Assembly: GCF_023715505.1 (NCBI RefSeq)
Contig: NZ_JAMBOH010000004.1
Span: 310,001 to 374,000 of the forward strand
Length of the DNA stretch: 64,000 bases
Source: Neobacillus cucumis
Lineage (GTDB): Bacteria; Bacillota; Bacilli; Bacillales_B; DSM-18226
Reading direction: 5' to 3'
Position numbers and translations under genes: made by a program. The notes beneath the pieces were generated by a model that searched no databases, was not told the DNA's origin, and was given only the letters and a program-made list of their open reading frames with translations. Shown here piece after piece: positions 9,033-17,510 of the stretch (positions are counted from its first letter, which is position 1; every line of letters begins with the position of its first letter).

Positions 9033-10343
9033 ATGAAATATGTTTTTCCTAGTTCCTTTCTATGGGGAACCGCAACATCTGCCTACCAGGTAGAAGGAAA
9101 CAACAATAAATCAGATATGTGGGCTGAAGAATATTCTGAAGGATCACCTTACAGAGATTATTCGGGAGATGCGGTCGATCACTATAATCGCTACAAACAA
9201 GATATCGAACTCATGGCAAGTCTTGGTCTTAACAGCTATCGTTTTTCCATAGAGTGGTCAAGAATAGAGCCTGAACAGGGTGTTTATTCTCAAAAAGAAT
9301 TGGACCATTATCGAGATGTTATTAAAACATGTTACGACAACAACATTACACCAGTGGTTACTATGATGCATTTTACGTCGCCACAGTGGCTTATGAAGAT
9401 AGGCGGTTGGAAAAATCCTGAGACTGCAGACCTTTTCGCGAAATATTGTGAGGTTGTATTTAAGGAGTTTGGTCAGGATATTCCTTATGTATTGACCATG
9501 AATGAAGTCAATCTGCCAGTAATGTTAAAAGAATTATTTATTAATATGAACTTTATGCCTCCTGTTGGTATGGATGCTAAATCTTGGACAGCACCAGGCT
9601 GGCGTGAATCGGCCGCCGCAAAATGCGGGACAACCATTGATCTATATTTTACTTTCCATATGGCTTCCGATGAGGAGTCATTAGAAATTGTGAAAGATGC
9701 GCACTGCAAAGCACGGGAAGTAATGAAGAAAATTAACCCGTCCACCAAAGTTGGACTTTCATTAGCATTGCCTGAAATTCAAGCCATTGAAGGTGGGGAA
9801 GAGCTAGCTGCAAAAGTTTGGCATGATTATTTTGGACAATTTAAATCTATCATTGAAGGCGATGACTTTATCGGCGTACAGAATTATACACGTGAAGTAT
9901 ATGGTCCAGAAGGGCAAGTTCCGCTGGCGGAAGGAACAGAAGTGACCGCGATGGGGTATGAGTATTATCCAGAAGCACTAGCTAGAACGATTCGAAATGT
10001 AGCCAAAGAGTTAAATATCCCTGTGCTGGTAACGGAGCACGGAATTGCAACAAATGATGATAGCCGTCGGGTTGAATTTATCCAACGTGGTCTTAAAGGG
10101 TTGCATTCGTGCCTTGGGGATGGGATTCAAGTCCTGGGTTATCTATATTGGTCCACATTTGATAACTATGAATGGACATTTGGCTATGATCCGCACTTTG
10201 GGATTATTGGATTAAACCGTGAAACACAAGAGAGATTTGTAAAAGAAAGCGGCCGTGTGTTAGGGGAGATCTCAAAGAACAACGCCGTGTATTACGAACC
10301 GGAAAAACTATTAAATCTATACAGAAGCGAATTCGAAATATGA
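9033..10343 (+). CDS. GH1 family beta-glycosidase
   Basis: The 436-residue protein shows the GH1 N-terminal signature FLWGTATSAYQVEG, YRFSIEWSRI in the second helix/strand region and LGYLYWSTFDNYEW near the C-terminus. The acid/base Glu lies in TMNEVN (E158, usually NEP) and the nucleophile Glu in VTEHGIA (E335, usually TENG); both glutamates are kept but their surroundings deviate. GH1 enzymes hydrolyse beta-glucosides and related glycosides; the altered motifs suggest a divergent subgroup such as plant aryl-glycoside or disaccharide hydrolases. No signal peptide, no phospho-sugar hallmark recognised. ATG follows AGGAGG. It overlaps the GH43 gene by 4 bases (ATGA), so both are translated from one message. 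Confidence 0.88.
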   Translation: MKYVFPSSFLWGTATSAYQVEGNNNKSDMWAEEYSEGSPYRDYSGDAVDHYNRYKQDIELMASLGLNSYRFSIEWSRIEPEQGVYSQKELDHYRDVIKTCYDNNITPVVTMMHFTSPQWLMKIGGWKNPETADLFAKYCEVVFKEFGQDIPYVLTMNEVNLPVMLKELFINMNFMPPVGMDAKSWTAPGWRESAAAKCGTTIDLYFTFHMASDEESLEIVKDAHCKAREVMKKINPSTKVGLSLALPEIQAIEGGEELAAKVWHDYFGQFKSIIEGDDFIGVQNYTREVYGPEGQVPLAEGTEVTAMGYEYYPEALARTIRNVAKELNIPVLVTEHGIATNDDSRRVEFIQRGLKGLHSCLGDGIQVLGYLYWSTFDNYEWTFGYDPHFGIIGLNRETQERFVKESGRVLGEISKNNAVYYEPEKLLNLYRSEFEI

Positions 10344-11860
10344 TATATAAAAATCCTGTCATTAGCGGCTTTCACCCAGACCCCAGCATTTGTAGAGTAG
10401 GAGAGGATTTTTATCTAGTTACAAGTTCCTTTGAATACTTCCCTGGTGTACCGATTTTTCACTCAAAGGATCTTGTCAATTGGAAACAGCTAGGTCATTG
10501 TTTAACTCGCGATAGTCAATTACCTTTACAAGAATCAAAGAGTTCCATGGGGATTTTTGCCCCAACCATTCGATATAATAATGGCCGGTTTTATATGATT
10601 ACTACGAATCTATCAATCGGAAAAAATTTTATTGTATGGACTGAAAAACCTGAAGGTCCTTGGTCAGAACCAATTTGGCTGGATTGGTCTGGAATAGATC
10701 CCTCTCTTTTATTTGATGAAGATGGGAAGGTCTATTTAACCGGCACACAGGATATCTTTTGTGGAGAATCTTCGGGGATTTATCAGGCTGAAATTGATGT
10801 TAATACAGGAGAGATTCTTACTGAGCGCCGCTTAATATGGCAAGGTACAGGCGGGGCCCATCCTGAGGGACCGCATCTCTATAAAATAAACGGCTTGTAT
10901 TATTTAATGATCGCAGAAGGTGGAACCGAATACGGGCATATGGTGACAATGGCTCGAAGCAAACAGCCTTTTGGTCCTTTTGAAAATCACCCCAATAACC
11001 CAATTCTTACCCATCGCAGCAGTGCAAGCCCTATTCAAGCTACCGGACATGCCGATCTAGTTGAATATACAGATGGCAGCTGGTGGACGGTATTTTTAGG
11101 AATCTGTCCTGCCCCCATTCCATTTAGCGGAAAGCATCATCATCTTGGCAGGGAAACTTTTTTGGCACCAGTGGATTGGAATAACGAAGGCTGGCCAATA
11201 ATTGGGGCCCAAGTCGAATTAGAAATGGACGGAAGAACACTCAAAATAGAGGACAAAGAGCAGCTAAGTTGTAAAGATGATTTTAATGAGGCTGCCTTAG
11301 GCTTCTCTTGGAATTTCCTGCGTAATCCTAGTGAGGATAGCTGGTCTTTAACTGATAGACCTGGATTCCTAACGTTATATGGGCCTTTAACAAGTTTAAA
11401 TGACTTAGACTCTCAAGCGTTTGTTGGTCGTAGGCAGCAGCATTTTGAATGCAAAGTTTCAACAATGCTAGAATTCTCTCCAACTGAGGAGGGGGAAGAG
11501 GCTGGGCTAACTGTCTTCATGAATGAGCGATTTCATTATGAAATAGCACTAGGAATAAGAGATGGTGTAAAAAAGGTCTTTGTAAGACGAAGAATAGGAT
11601 CCCTTTGGAAAGTGGAGTCTGAACATGAGTATGGAGAAGAAGCGATTGTTTTAACGGTTCATGCTGATGCTAAAAACTATACATTTTCCTATAAACAGCA
11701 AGACGGAGAGTCTACTATTTTAGGCTCAGGTGAATGTTCTCTTTTATCGACAGAAGTAGCGGGTGGATTTACGGGTGTATACTTTGGAATTTATGCTGCG
11801 GGAAATGGACAGAAAAAGAGTACCCCTGCTTATTTTGATTGGTTTGACTATTCTATATAA
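10340..11860 (+). CDS. GH43 beta-xylosidase (XynB-like)
   Basis: The 506-residue protein has the five-blade GH43 domain (about 1-300). The three catalytic acids are readable: base Asp14 in FHPDPS, Asp120 in GIDPSLLF and acid Glu176 in HPEGPHLY. A C-terminal beta-sandwich (about 315-505, with FVGRRQQHFECKVSTMLEF and EAGLTVFMNE) is the domain found in xylan beta-xylosidases of this family. It has no signal peptide, so it acts on imported xylo- or arabino-oligosaccharides. It begins within the last codons of the GH1 gene. A close paralogue with the same architecture is encoded at 20608. Beta-xylosidase is the likeliest activity; alpha-L-arabinofuranosidase activity is possible. Confidence 0.92.
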   Translation: MIYKNPVISGFHPDPSICRVGEDFYLVTSSFEYFPGVPIFHSKDLVNWKQLGHCLTRDSQLPLQESKSSMGIFAPTIRYNNGRFYMITTNLSIGKNFIVWTEKPEGPWSEPIWLDWSGIDPSLLFDEDGKVYLTGTQDIFCGESSGIYQAEIDVNTGEILTERRLIWQGTGGAHPEGPHLYKINGLYYLMIAEGGTEYGHMVTMARSKQPFGPFENHPNNPILTHRSSASPIQATGHADLVEYTDGSWWTVFLGICPAPIPFSGKHHHLGRETFLAPVDWNNEGWPIIGAQVELEMDGRTLKIEDKEQLSCKDDFNEAALGFSWNFLRNPSEDSWSLTDRPGFLTLYGPLTSLNDLDSQAFVGRRQQHFECKVSTMLEFSPTEEGEEAGLTVFMNERFHYEIALGIRDGVKKVFVRRRIGSLWKVESEHEYGEEAIVLTVHADAKNYTFSYKQQDGESTILGSGECSLLSTEVAGGFTGVYFGIYAAGNGQKKSTPAYFDWFDYSI

Positions 11861-11910
11861 TTTCTAATTTAATGGAGCATCATTGTGGTAACGGGGTTAG
11901 AGAACAAAAA

Positions 11911-12009
11911 TATTGACCCCCGTCAATCAAGAAGATGGACCATGAGGGTAGTCAACAGAGCTTATTGACGACCTTCATCCAAGAAAATTAATCATCAGAC
12001 TAGTCAATA
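11911..12009. repeat. diverged two-unit relative of the 52 bp repeat
   Basis: TATTGAC at 11911 and TATTGACGACC at 11963 are 52 bases apart, and GAGGGTAGTCAA / CTAGTCAATA close the two units. These are the landmarks of the seven-unit array at 34932-35295; the middles have drifted. It occupies the gap between the GH43 gene and the convergent phosphotransferase gene. Confidence 0.6.
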
Positions 12010-12022
12010 CCATTTTTGTAGT

Positions 12023-12052
12023 AAGCTGCCATAGGTTGGCAGCTTTATTTTT
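12023..12052. terminator. terminator between convergent genes
   Basis: Stem AAGCTGCCA / TGGCAGCTT with loop TAGGT; TTTATTTTT follows on the plus strand. It probably serves the GH43 transcript and perhaps the minus-strand gene as well. Confidence 0.8.
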
Positions 12053-12059
12053 ATTTATA

Positions 12060-13070
12060 CTATTTATCACAGAATTTGATGAACTTGTCTTGATGTATTA
12101 AAATCCATGAAACTCTTTGTGCAGCCTTACGAATATACTTCTTGACCGTATCAATAGAGTCAACTCCGTCCCAATAACGGCCGAGAAAATGGATAAACAC
12201 ATCTAAACTTCGAAGTTGGATTAGAAGAGGAAGAGCTTGAATTTCTCCTTTTGTCAGCTTAATCCTACTACCATATCCCGTTAGGAAGGCAATAATCTTT
12301 TTAAAAATAATGGTCTCATCCTCTTCATCATCTATAAAATCGGAAATAGAAACCGCAACTTCCATGACTCGCAAGTCATGTGTAATAAATTCAAAATCAA
12401 GAATGGCGGAAATCTTTCCATCCCTTCCCGAAAGGATGTTGGAAGCATTTAAATCTCCATGGACGGGCTGGTGGGGTAGCCTTTTTAAAAATGGGACTCT
12501 GTCTTGAAAAGAGATTAGTTGTTTGTAGATCATTAATAATTCTTGAGTTAACTCCACAAAGTCCTCTGGTGGAGTTAGGGAAAAGTCTTTAATCTGATCC
12601 AAAGAACATCTTGGGTGTGTACTATCCATATCATAATACGGTTTATATATTGGCAGTTGATTTACACTGACCTCGGCAAGCTCTGCAGTAAGCTGACCAG
12701 CCACCTTACCAAATGAATATATTTGATCTAAGTCCTCTAAGGCAGGATTCTTCCCATCGATAAATTTAAACAATCCTGCAAGAAATCCGGATTCAGTTTT
12801 GACAATGGTTTGCCCATCTTTTGTTCTCATTGGTACTGGAATGGAAAAGGAAAGAGGCCGTTCTTTTAATGCTAATAATACAGCATGTTCATAGCTTACC
12901 TTGTCTTCATCTCGATGGGTCTCGTAAATTCTCAGTACGTATTGCTCATTGTTTGCCACAATAAATAGAGTTGTATTGTTTTCCCCACTTGGTCCGGGGA
13001 CAATCTCCCAGTTTTCATTTGGGAAGTACAAAGGTACTATCTCTTCAATATATGATAAATTTCTTTTCAT
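12060..13070 (-). CDS. aminoglycoside phosphotransferase (APH) family kinase
   Basis: The 336-residue protein has the protein-kinase-like APH fold: a glycine-poor nucleotide loop region near PGPSGENNTTLF, YVLRIYE with the ATP lysine position replaced by Arg, then the catalytic loop HGDLNASNIL and the metal-binding ILDFEF. This is the layout of small-molecule kinases such as homoserine kinase II, choline kinase or fructosamine-type kinases. The target cannot be told from sequence. It lies opposite to the surrounding glycan genes. A box upstream of its start (13178) points the other way. Family good, function unknown. Confidence 0.8.
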   Translation of the reverse strand: MKRNLSYIEEIVPLYFPNENWEIVPGPSGENNTTLFIVANNEQYVLRIYETHRDEDKVSYEHAVLLALKERPLSFSIPVPMRTKDGQTIVKTESGFLAGLFKFIDGKNPALEDLDQIYSFGKVAGQLTAELAEVSVNQLPIYKPYYDMDSTHPRCSLDQIKDFSLTPPEDFVELTQELLMIYKQLISFQDRVPFLKRLPHQPVHGDLNASNILSGRDGKISAILDFEFITHDLRVMEVAVSISDFIDDEEDETIIFKKIIAFLTGYGSRIKLTKGEIQALPLLIQLRSLDVFIHFLGRYWDGVDSIDTVKKYIRKAAQRVSWILIHQDKFIKFCDK

Positions 13071-13177
13071 CCATCCAAAATCCTTTTTAAAAAGAAGTCT
13101 ATCATGTACATGAAAAAGAAGAAAGTAATTTTGAATAGAGAAATTGAAAGTAATGCATTATTGCAATAAACATAATC

Positions 13178-13238
13178 TTTGATTCAAGCAAAAAGCCCTT
13201 TGAATTTAATATTAAACATTATGAAAACGTTATAGAAT
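13178..13238 (+). promoter_or_regulatory. second copy of TTTGATTC(G/A)AGCAA box with -10
   Basis: TTTGATTCAAGCAA at 13178-13191 matches the boxes at 8922 and 17372. TAGAAT at 13233-13238 is a good -10 at offset 55. The next plus-strand gene starts at 13493, leaving a long leader, so this may be one of two promoters for the esterase or may serve a small unseen transcript. Confidence 0.45.
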
Positions 13239-13288
13239 AAGGACACCATTCTATTATGGTGCTTTATAATTTTTTAGGACAAAAATTT

Positions 13289-13377
13289 GCCTATTTTCAG
13301 TCAAAAAAAGGGATGTATTATACAAGAACTAGGTATATTATAAAACTCATATAAGAAAGCGTTTTCTATAGGTGGGA
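13289..13377 (+). promoter_or_regulatory. esterase promoter: GCCTnTTTTCAG box, -10 and cre-like site
   Basis: GCCTATTTTCAGTCAAAAAA begins at 13289 and is nearly repeated at 14768 ahead of the HAD/GH3 operon. A -10 candidate TATATT/TATAAA lies at 13334-13344. A cre-like palindrome AGAAAGCGTTTTCT lies at 13364-13377. The same order (box, -10, cre) is seen at 14768. The rest of the 422-base gap 13071-13492 contains only the box at 13178 and no gene. Confidence 0.55.
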
Positions 13378-13492
13378 TCGTACCAGAGCACTTTGTCCTT
13401 TAGTTTAACAATCATAGTCTTATACTCCACTTTAAAGGGAATCTTTTAAAAGGTTAGATCGAAAAATTATAGTTTAGAGAGGAGATATTATC

Positions 13493-14605
13493 ATGCGAAA
13501 ATATGATACAAGTGCCATCGACCAGTTACAAAAGGAAACTACGATTATAGAAAATCAGGGAGTTAACATAATAGTAAAACCAAGCCTAGGTGAAGACAGA
13601 CCAGGATATATCGATCCTACGGAATTAAGTCTTATGGAAAATCATTGGGCTGGAAAATTAGAGGGAGAAGAACCTGCAGCCATGCCGCCAATGGAAGTAT
13701 TAATTCCCATCATGCGGGAAAACATGGGGTTCCCTAATTATAATTTAAACACTGTGGAAATTCATACAAAATATGAAGAAATCACAGATAGCGGAAATAC
13801 AGTAGGCTTGTGGCGTTACTATCCAAGAAAATCCGAAAAGAATCCAAAACGGCCTGCATTCGTATTTTTTCATGGAGGCGGCTGGATTGGCGGCAGCGTC
13901 TATACGGTTGAAAACTTCTGCAAATTGTTAGCTGAATTAACTGATGGAGTGGTATTTAACGTAGATTATTCTTTAGCTCCAGAAAAGCCATTCCCTAATG
14001 GTTTTAATGACAATTATTATGCGGTAAAGCATGTTTATGATCATGCAGAAGCATATGGAATTGATCCTGAAAAAATCAGTGTTGGCGGAGATAGTGCCGG
14101 AGGAAATTATGCAGCGGCAGTCTGTTTGAAAGCAAGAAATGAAGGAACACCAAAAATTGCGATGCAGGTACTGATTTACCCGGCAGTTACGATGGCGGAT
14201 GCAAAGGTTGACGGATATGAGTGGAGTGAGAACTTTTTTGAAAAGTCAGAGGAGCACAAGGACATCATCAATGGGCTTATTTCACTTGGAAGACCTACAA
14301 AAGTTGAAGATGATCTGTTTTTAGGAGCTTATATTTCTGATAAGGAAGAAATCTATAATCCATATGTTAGTCCAATGCTTGCGAAATCTCATACAGGACT
14401 TCCTAAAGCTATTTTAGCAGGGGCAGAGTTTGACGGGTTACGTATTCACACAGAGTTTTATGCCAAACAGCTTCAGGATGCTGGAGTAGAAACCACTTGT
14501 TTCCGTTATAAAGGGATGACTCATGCATTTATTGATAAATTAGGACATGTCGCTCAAGCTGAAGATTTATGTATAGAAATTGCAAAAGCAATGAGGGATT
14601 TATAG
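13493..14605 (+). CDS. alpha/beta hydrolase (HSL/acetyl esterase family)
   Basis: The 370-residue protein is of the hormone-sensitive-lipase-like esterase family: the oxyanion motif HGGGWIGGS, then NVDYSLAPEKPFP, the nucleophile elbow GGDSAGG (Ser201), the Asp in AEFDGLR and the His in MTHAFID. An N-terminal segment of about 110 residues precedes the core, longer than in small acetyl esterases. It has no signal peptide and starts at ATG behind GAGAGGAG. It is probably a single-gene transcript closed by the hairpin at 14687. Likely role is removal of acetyl or other acyl groups from imported plant glycosides; the substrate is inferred only from surroundings. Confidence 0.88.
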   Translation: MRKYDTSAIDQLQKETTIIENQGVNIIVKPSLGEDRPGYIDPTELSLMENHWAGKLEGEEPAAMPPMEVLIPIMRENMGFPNYNLNTVEIHTKYEEITDSGNTVGLWRYYPRKSEKNPKRPAFVFFHGGGWIGGSVYTVENFCKLLAELTDGVVFNVDYSLAPEKPFPNGFNDNYYAVKHVYDHAEAYGIDPEKISVGGDSAGGNYAAAVCLKARNEGTPKIAMQVLIYPAVTMADAKVDGYEWSENFFEKSEEHKDIINGLISLGRPTKVEDDLFLGAYISDKEEIYNPYVSPMLAKSHTGLPKAILAGAEFDGLRIHTEFYAKQLQDAGVETTCFRYKGMTHAFIDKLGHVAQAEDLCIEIAKAMRDL

Positions 14606-14686
14606 GTATCTGACTGTGGTATGGAAGAATATTTTTAGCATTAAAAGCTGGTATAAAATAATGACATAATGATTCATAGTCGATTG

Positions 14687-14715
14687 GAGCTCTTGTTAAT
14701 AGGGCTCTTTTTTTT
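14687..14715 (+). terminator. terminator after esterase
   Basis: Stem GAGCTCT / AGGGCTC (one wobble) with loop TGTTAAT and eight T. Confidence 0.85.
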
Positions 14716-14767
14716 CATCCTCCCTTAATCTACAAACATATTGAAAAAGAAAATAGAACAAATATCG

Positions 14768-14846
14768 GCCTGTTTTCAGCCAAAAAGGGGAAAGCGATTT
14801 TAGTCGGTTTTTTATATCATAATAATAGTAATAGGAAACGCTTTCA
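14768..14846 (+). promoter_or_regulatory. pgmB-GH3 promoter: GCCTnTTTTCAG box, -10 and cre
   Basis: GCCTGTTTTCAGCCAAAAAG begins at 14768 (see 13289). -10 candidates TATCAT/CATAAT lie at 14815-14823, and a good cre-like site AGGAAACGCTTTCA at 14833-14846. Spacings are similar to the 13289 promoter. Confidence 0.6.
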
Positions 14847-14902
14847 GATGATGCGGCAATTGATGGCAACATCGCTTACTATTTGATATAAGGATGGGAA
14901 CT

Positions 14903-15565
14903 ATGAAAATTTCAGCAGTTATTTTTGATTTGGATGGTGTGATTGTTTCGACGGATGAATATCATTACCAAGCCTGGAAACAAATCAGCGATCAAGAAAA
15001 TATATATTTTGATAGGAATATAAATGAAAGACTTCGCGGTGTAAGCAGAATAGAAAGTCTGGATATTATTCTGAGTCATTCGGACAAAATCTACAGTGAA
15101 AGTGAAAAGTACCTTCTTGCACAGCGAAAAAATGACATCTATTGTGAACTGCTTAACAAGTTATCGCCCAATGACATTTTACCAGGGATTATTAATCTTT
15201 TAATAAGTTTAAAAACAAGGGATATAAAAATTGCCATTGGTTCTTCTAGTAAAAACACGCCTTTTATTCTAGAGCAGATTGGATTAACTTCGAACTTTGA
15301 CACTATTGCCGATGGAAACAGTATCAAAAATAGTAAGCCTGATCCGGAGGTATTTTTACTAGCAGCCAAAATGCTCGGAGTGGAGCCTGAAGAATGCGCT
15401 GTTATTGAAGATGCCCAAGCTGGAGTTGATGCGGCAAAGGCTGCTGGGATGAAAGCGGTAGGTATAGGTTCCGCAGCCACTTGCTTAAATGCGGATATGA
15501 AATTACAGGATTTAACGAATTTAGATATAGACCAGCTATTAGAAGTTAATGAGATTAGGAGTTGA
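14903..15565 (+). CDS. pgmB: beta-phosphoglucomutase-like HAD hydrolase
   Basis: The 220-residue HAD-superfamily protein has the nucleophile motif FDLDGVIVSTDEYH, a helical cap typical of beta-phosphoglucomutase (HYQAWKQI, LRGVSR), motif II GSSSKN, and the acidic motif VIEDAQAGVDAA. These features, including the cap Arg-Gly-Val-Ser-Arg, match beta-PGM, which interconverts beta-glucose 1-phosphate and glucose 6-phosphate; a sugar-phosphate phosphatase cannot be excluded. I prefer ATG 14903 over ATG 14894, since AAGGATGGG sits 8 bases before it. Its end overlaps the ribosome binding site of the GH3 gene downstream, and the two form an operon under a cre-bearing promoter. Confidence 0.85.
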   Translation: MKISAVIFDLDGVIVSTDEYHYQAWKQISDQENIYFDRNINERLRGVSRIESLDIILSHSDKIYSESEKYLLAQRKNDIYCELLNKLSPNDILPGIINLLISLKTRDIKIAIGSSSKNTPFILEQIGLTSNFDTIADGNSIKNSKPDPEVFLLAAKMLGVEPEECAVIEDAQAGVDAAKAAGMKAVGIGSAATCLNADMKLQDLTNLDIDQLLEVNEIRS

Positions 15566-15570
15566 AAGTA

Positions 15571-17295
15571 ATGTTAAAACTTAATGCCAGTCTAGCCCAT
15601 TTAAAAAATAAACCTTTCTTCTTAAGTGATAAAGATATCGAGTGGGTGGAAGAAACTCTACAATCGATGACTTTACATGAAAAAGTGGGGCAATTATTTT
15701 GTCCGATTGGCAGTTCAGATATTAAGCAAGATTTAGAAGCATTTATTGCAGAATATCATCCTGGAGGTATCATGTATCGGCCAGATACTGGGGCAAAGAT
15801 GCAGGAAACACATCGATTGTTACAAGAGTTATCTCCAGTTCCTTTATTGATTTCTGCTAACTTAGAAGCTGGTGGGAATGGGATTGCTACGGATGGCACC
15901 TATTTCGGAAAACAAATGCAGGTGGCTGCAACAGACAATGAAGATATGGCCTATAAATTAGGATTAGTAGCTGGCCGTGAAGGACGGGCAGCCGGGTGTA
16001 ACTGGGCTTTTGCGCCGATTGTTGATATTGATATGAATTATCGAAACCCTATCACAAATGTAAGAACGTATGGGTCTGACCCAATTAGAGTTGCTCAAAT
16101 GTCTAAAGCTTTTATGAAGGGAATACATGAAAGCGGACTCGCAGCAGCTGTCAAGCACTTCCCAGGTGATGGGGTCGATGACAGAGATCAGCATCTTTTA
16201 TCATCTGTAAACACCTTATCCATCGAAGAATGGGATCAAACCTTTGGGATGGTTTACCAAGAAATGATAGACAGCGGGGCTAAATCGATTATGGCAGGAC
16301 ATATTATGCTCCCAGAGTATTCAAAAACTCTTTTGCCAGGAATTGAAGATGAACAAATCAAGCCGGCCACACTAGCACCAGAAATACTTAATGGATTATT
16401 AAGAGAAAAATTAGGTTTTAATGGTTTAATCGTTACAGATGCAACACCGATGCTTGGTTTCACTGCTTCAGAAAGAAGAGAAATCGCTGTACCTAAGGCA
16501 ATTGCTTCAGGCTGTGATATGTTCCTCTTCAACCGAAATATAAAAGAAGATTATGAGTTTATGTTAAAAGGGATTAAGACAGGTATTCTAACCTTAGAAA
16601 GAGTAGATGAAGCTGTTACTAGAATACTTGCTCTGAAAGCATCACTAGGTCTGCATATACAAAAGGAGATGGGAACTTTAGTACCTGGGGAAGCGGATTT
16701 ATCGGTATTACAGTGTGGAGAGCATAAGGATTGGGCAAGAGAATGTGCAGACCAATCGGTTACATTAGTAAAGGATACACAAAAACTGCTGCCTATTAAT
16801 GTTGATCAGCATAAACGGGTCCGTCTATATGTATTAGGTGATCAAGAAGGGGGACTAAAGGAAGGTGGTTCCGTAACCAATCCGTTTATTGATTCCCTTG
16901 AAAATGCCGGTTTCCAAGTGGAACTTTATAATGACAAGCAAGTTAATTTCCCAGAGCTATTTATGAGTGTCAACGATTTTAAAGCGAAATATGATCTGAT
17001 TATTTACGTTGCCAACCTTGAAACGGCTAGTAACCAAACAACGGTTAGAATTAATTGGCAGCAGCCGTTAAATGCAAACGCTCCTTGGTTTGTTAAAGAT
17101 ATTCCTACATTGTTTATTTCGGTTGCGAACCCGTTCCACCTGCAGGATGTGCCAATGGTGAAGACCTATATTAATGCCTATTCATCTAATGAATTTGTGG
17201 TTGAGGCAATAGTGGATAAGATTCTAGGAAAATCTGAGTTTAAAGGGAAGAGTCCTGTCGATCCGTTTTGCGGGAAATGGGATACTAGATTTTAA
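15571..17295 (+). CDS. GH3 family glycosidase (NagZ-like catalytic domain)
   Basis: The 574-residue protein has a GH3 TIM barrel (about 20-350) resembling the beta-N-acetylhexosaminidase branch. KHFPGDGVDDRDQH follows the NagZ-type KHFPGHG...D.H loop, in which an Asp/His pair acts as acid/base, and the nucleophile is Asp290 in VTDATP. A second alpha/beta domain (about 380-570) follows. The open frame could begin with TTG 15562, but AGGAG at 15557 lies 9 bases before ATG 15571, which I take as start. No signal peptide: the substrate is intracellular. It lies directly behind the HAD gene. N-acetylglucosaminidase or a phosphorolytic variant is possible; pairing with a beta-PGM would suit a phosphorylase releasing a sugar 1-phosphate. 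That is inference. Confidence 0.85.
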   Translation: MLKLNASLAHLKNKPFFLSDKDIEWVEETLQSMTLHEKVGQLFCPIGSSDIKQDLEAFIAEYHPGGIMYRPDTGAKMQETHRLLQELSPVPLLISANLEAGGNGIATDGTYFGKQMQVAATDNEDMAYKLGLVAGREGRAAGCNWAFAPIVDIDMNYRNPITNVRTYGSDPIRVAQMSKAFMKGIHESGLAAAVKHFPGDGVDDRDQHLLSSVNTLSIEEWDQTFGMVYQEMIDSGAKSIMAGHIMLPEYSKTLLPGIEDEQIKPATLAPEILNGLLREKLGFNGLIVTDATPMLGFTASERREIAVPKAIASGCDMFLFNRNIKEDYEFMLKGIKTGILTLERVDEAVTRILALKASLGLHIQKEMGTLVPGEADLSVLQCGEHKDWARECADQSVTLVKDTQKLLPINVDQHKRVRLYVLGDQEGGLKEGGSVTNPFIDSLENAGFQVELYNDKQVNFPELFMSVNDFKAKYDLIIYVANLETASNQTTVRINWQQPLNANAPWFVKDIPTLFISVANPFHLQDVPMVKTYINAYSSNEFVVEAIVDKILGKSEFKGKSPVDPFCGKWDTRF

Positions 17296-17304
17296 ATAAG
17301 AGTA

Positions 17305-17331
17305 AGCACTCCATTATTACGATGGAGTGCT
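17305..17331 (+). terminator. hairpin after GH3 gene
   Basis: A ten-base perfect stem AGCACTCCAT / ATGGAGTGCT with a 7-base loop follows the stop codon. The T-run is poor, so termination may be incomplete. Confidence 0.6.
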
Positions 17332-17371
17332 GCTCAATTTAATCCATCCCTAAACCCTTTTAACTATATTC

Positions 17372-17435
17372 TTTGATTCGAGCAATGTTAATCTTGTTTT
17401 TCAATATTAAATTAAATAAAAGCGTTTGCTACAAT
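17372..17435 (+). promoter_or_regulatory. GH78 promoter: TTTGATTCGAGCAA box, cre-like site, -10
   Basis: TTTGATTCGAGCAATG starts at 17372. TACAAT at 17430-17435 is the -10 candidate (offset 58). A cre-like sequence TAAAAGCGTTTGCT lies at 17417-17430 and overlaps it. Third copy of the box found at 8922 and 13178. Confidence 0.55.
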
Positions 17436-17510
17436 AAATTTATGGCAAGATCAACTTGAATTAATAAAGATACATGTTTTATGAATACTTATGGAGAGGA
17501 AAAAGAAAAC

